Assembly: GCA_031283515.1 (NCBI GenBank)
Contig: JAITBS010000651.1
Span: 1-7,243, forward strand
Length of the DNA: 7,243 bases
Reading direction: 5' to 3'
DNA from: Planctomycetaceae bacterium
Lineage (GTDB): Bacteria > Planctomycetota > Planctomycetia > Pirellulales > Thermoguttaceae
Shown: positions 6,367 to 7,243 of the stretch, piece after piece
How the letters are laid out: the number at the start of each line of letters is the position of its first letter
How positions within the stretch are numbered: position 1 is the first letter of the stretch
Made by a program: the position numbers and the translations under genes
The notes under the pieces: generated by a model
Database searches by the model: none
What the model was told of the DNA's origin: nothing
What the model saw: the letters and a program-made list of their open reading frames with translations, nothing else

Positions 6367-6491
6367 AAAATTGAATCAATAATCGGTGAAAGATTATCAA
6401 AATAGACCATTACAAATATTCTGTTTTTCCTATTGGCTTCACAAAAAATAACCAACCGTTACTAAAATATCTTTAACCTCCAATAAATATT

Positions 6492-7043
6492 ATGAATATT
6501 TTACATTTTTTTAATAGATTTATCATCATTTTAATAATAGGGATATCAGGATGTTCTTACGCTCCGCCTGATTTTCCGAAAACGAAACCTTGTAGTGTTA
6601 CGGTTTTAAGGGATTCCCAACCTGTTGCCGATGTTTATGTTACATTAACTCCGGTAGAATCCGGCGGAATGTGGACGGTTTCCGGTAAAACCGCTGCTAA
6701 TGGTGTTGCTGTTTTACGTACTTTTCAGGGAACTTATGTTGTTCAAGGAGTACCGGAAAAAACGTTTAAAGTAACACTCGAAAAACAACCAGTTGTAGAA
6801 GGAGAAAAATCTCCTAAAGAAATTCAGGAACTCGGAATGGTTGGAATGCAAAAATATCTCGAAGAAATAGCACAAAAACGTGCCGCACTTCCAAAAATCA
6901 TTCCGGAAATCCTCAATCAAAATTCACGTACTCCTATTCTTTTCGATCCTACCAAAGAACAAACGCTTCGGATTGAATTGAATGATTATCCAATGGATCC
7001 GCCGCAAAAACAAATTTTGTCTATCGGCGGACAAAAATTATAA
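6492..7043 (+). CDS. Small lipoprotein of planctomycete type, transthyretin/carboxypeptidase-regulatory-like
   Basis: This 183-residue protein begins with a short lipoprotein signal (hydrophobic 9-19) ending in the lipobox ISGC, so Cys21 should be lipidated; Ser22 follows. Residues 34-98 look like a beta-sandwich of the transthyretin or carboxypeptidase-regulatory kind: CSVTVLRDSQPVADVYVTL, then SGKTAANGVAVL and VPEKTFKVTLE. Many planctomycete lipoproteins share this pattern, with a 'G-x-P-V-x-G-A-x-V' style first strand and a 'G-x-T-x-x-x-G' turn. Residues 105-140 are charged and probably helical. The C-terminal part is not recognised. No enzyme motif is visible, so a structural or binding role outside the inner membrane is the best guess. 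The ATG at 6492 has no Shine-Dalgarno but is the only start giving a full signal. The esterase gene begins 19 bp after its stop. Confidence 0.8.
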   Translation: MNILHFFNRFIIILIIGISGCSYAPPDFPKTKPCSVTVLRDSQPVADVYVTLTPVESGGMWTVSGKTAANGVAVLRTFQGTYVVQGVPEKTFKVTLEKQPVVEGEKSPKEIQELGMVGMQKYLEEIAQKRAALPKIIPEILNQNSRTPILFDPTKEQTLRIELNDYPMDPPQKQILSIGGQKL

Positions 7044-7062
7044 CCCTAACCCCATTACAATT

Positions 7063-7243
7063 ATGAAACCGATTTTTTCCTTTTTGTTTTTACTGTTTAT
7101 TTCACAATTAATTGCCGTAACTGCATTGGCGGTAAATGTTCCGAAAAATGTTGTCGTTAAGAAAAACATTCCGTATGTTACCAACGGCAAGGAACGTCAA
7201 CAACTTGATCTTTACCTTCCCAATGGTTACGAAAACGCAACAA
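7063..7243 (+). CDS. Secreted alpha/beta-hydrolase, BD-FAE-like esterase (3' end cut by the window)
   Basis: Only the first 60 codons are present; the frame is open to the window end. Residues 1-23 are a clear signal peptide (MKPIFSFLFLLF..., likely cleavage after ALA), so the enzyme is exported. The mature start VKKNIPYVTNGKERQQLDLYLP (residues about 31-52) is the typical first strand of secreted esterases and feruloyl- or acetylxylan-esterase-like alpha/beta-hydrolases: 'IPY-x(n)-R-Q-x-LDLYLP'. The oxyanion-hole and catalytic Ser, Asp and His lie beyond the window, so activity cannot be confirmed. The ATG at 7063 is the first in frame after the lipoprotein stop (19-bp gap), which suggests co-transcription. 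There is no clear Shine-Dalgarno. Confidence 0.75.
   Translation, partial: MKPIFSFLFLLFISQLIAVTALAVNVPKNVVVKKNIPYVTNGKERQQLDLYLPNGYENAT

Larger units (their letters stand above)
5583..6491. other. 909-bp spacer between divergent genes, repeats but no convincing gene
   Basis: This region separates the minus-strand ThuA-protein gene from the plus-strand lipoprotein gene, so it should hold promoters for both; I could not identify paired hexamers with good spacing for either. About 5600-6060 is AT-rich, with a small hairpin at 5792-5810 and one tiny hydrophobic reading frame (5918-5980). From 6062 onwards hairpins become dense: a weak terminator-like stem (6064-6092), a copy of the motif shared with the first spacer (6119-6134), and a chain of GC-rich palindromes (6153-6366). 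Open frames here are short and translate repeat sequence. Confidence 0.6.

Noticed and set aside
6246..6455. 69-residue minus-strand frame across the palindrome cluster
   Set aside because: It translates straight through several palindromic repeats and has no recognisable protein character or ribosome-binding site.
6433..6468. Possible plus-strand promoter (TTGGCT ... TAAAAT) for the lipoprotein gene
   Set aside because: The spacing of 24 nt is too long for a standard sigma-70-type promoter.

Overview
The window is an AT-rich stretch of bacterial chromosome with six protein-coding genes, two of them cut by the window edges, separated by unusually large spacers full of inverted repeats. The gene content suggests a low-GC planctomycete (Pirellulales-like, possibly gut-associated). 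The hints are a short Cys-anchored lipoprotein of the transthyretin-like type common in that phylum, a secreted ThuA-domain protein, a secreted alpha/beta-hydrolase, and start codons mostly without a clear Shine-Dalgarno site. This is an inference from family flavour; no rRNA or universal marker gene is present to settle it.

Layout: (1) 3-293 (+), the C-terminal end of a coiled-coil protein with one membrane segment. (2) 294-859, a 566-bp spacer between converging genes. It holds a diverged foldback of about 270 bp (458-725), a nested second palindrome (708-759) and a small hairpin (794-810) suited to terminate the antiporter gene. (3) 860-3112 (-), a 750-residue CPA2/Kef-type cation:proton antiporter with two C-terminal TrkA-C-like domains. 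(4) 3113-3376, a spacer with two strong inverted repeats. (5) 3377-4495 (-), a single-domain signal peptide peptidase SppA with an intact Ser/Lys dyad. (6) 4671-5582 (-), a secreted ThuA-domain protein. (7) 5583-6491, a 909-bp spacer with no convincing gene but a cluster of hairpins and one copy of a motif shared with the first spacer. (8) 6492-7043 (+), a small lipoprotein. (9) 7063-7243 (+), the start of a secreted BD-FAE-like esterase, cut by the window end.

The three minus-strand genes share an orientation but are separated by 175 and 264 bp, with hairpins between sppA and the antiporter gene, so they probably do not form one tight operon. The lipoprotein and esterase genes are 19 bp apart and probably co-transcribed. 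Most products act in or beyond the membrane: ion exchange, membrane proteolysis, secreted ThuA protein, lipoprotein and esterase. No defence system, CRISPR array, transposase or RNA gene was recognised. The least explained part of the window is the repeat structure in the spacers, chiefly the 458-770 foldback and its end motif, which recurs at 6119.
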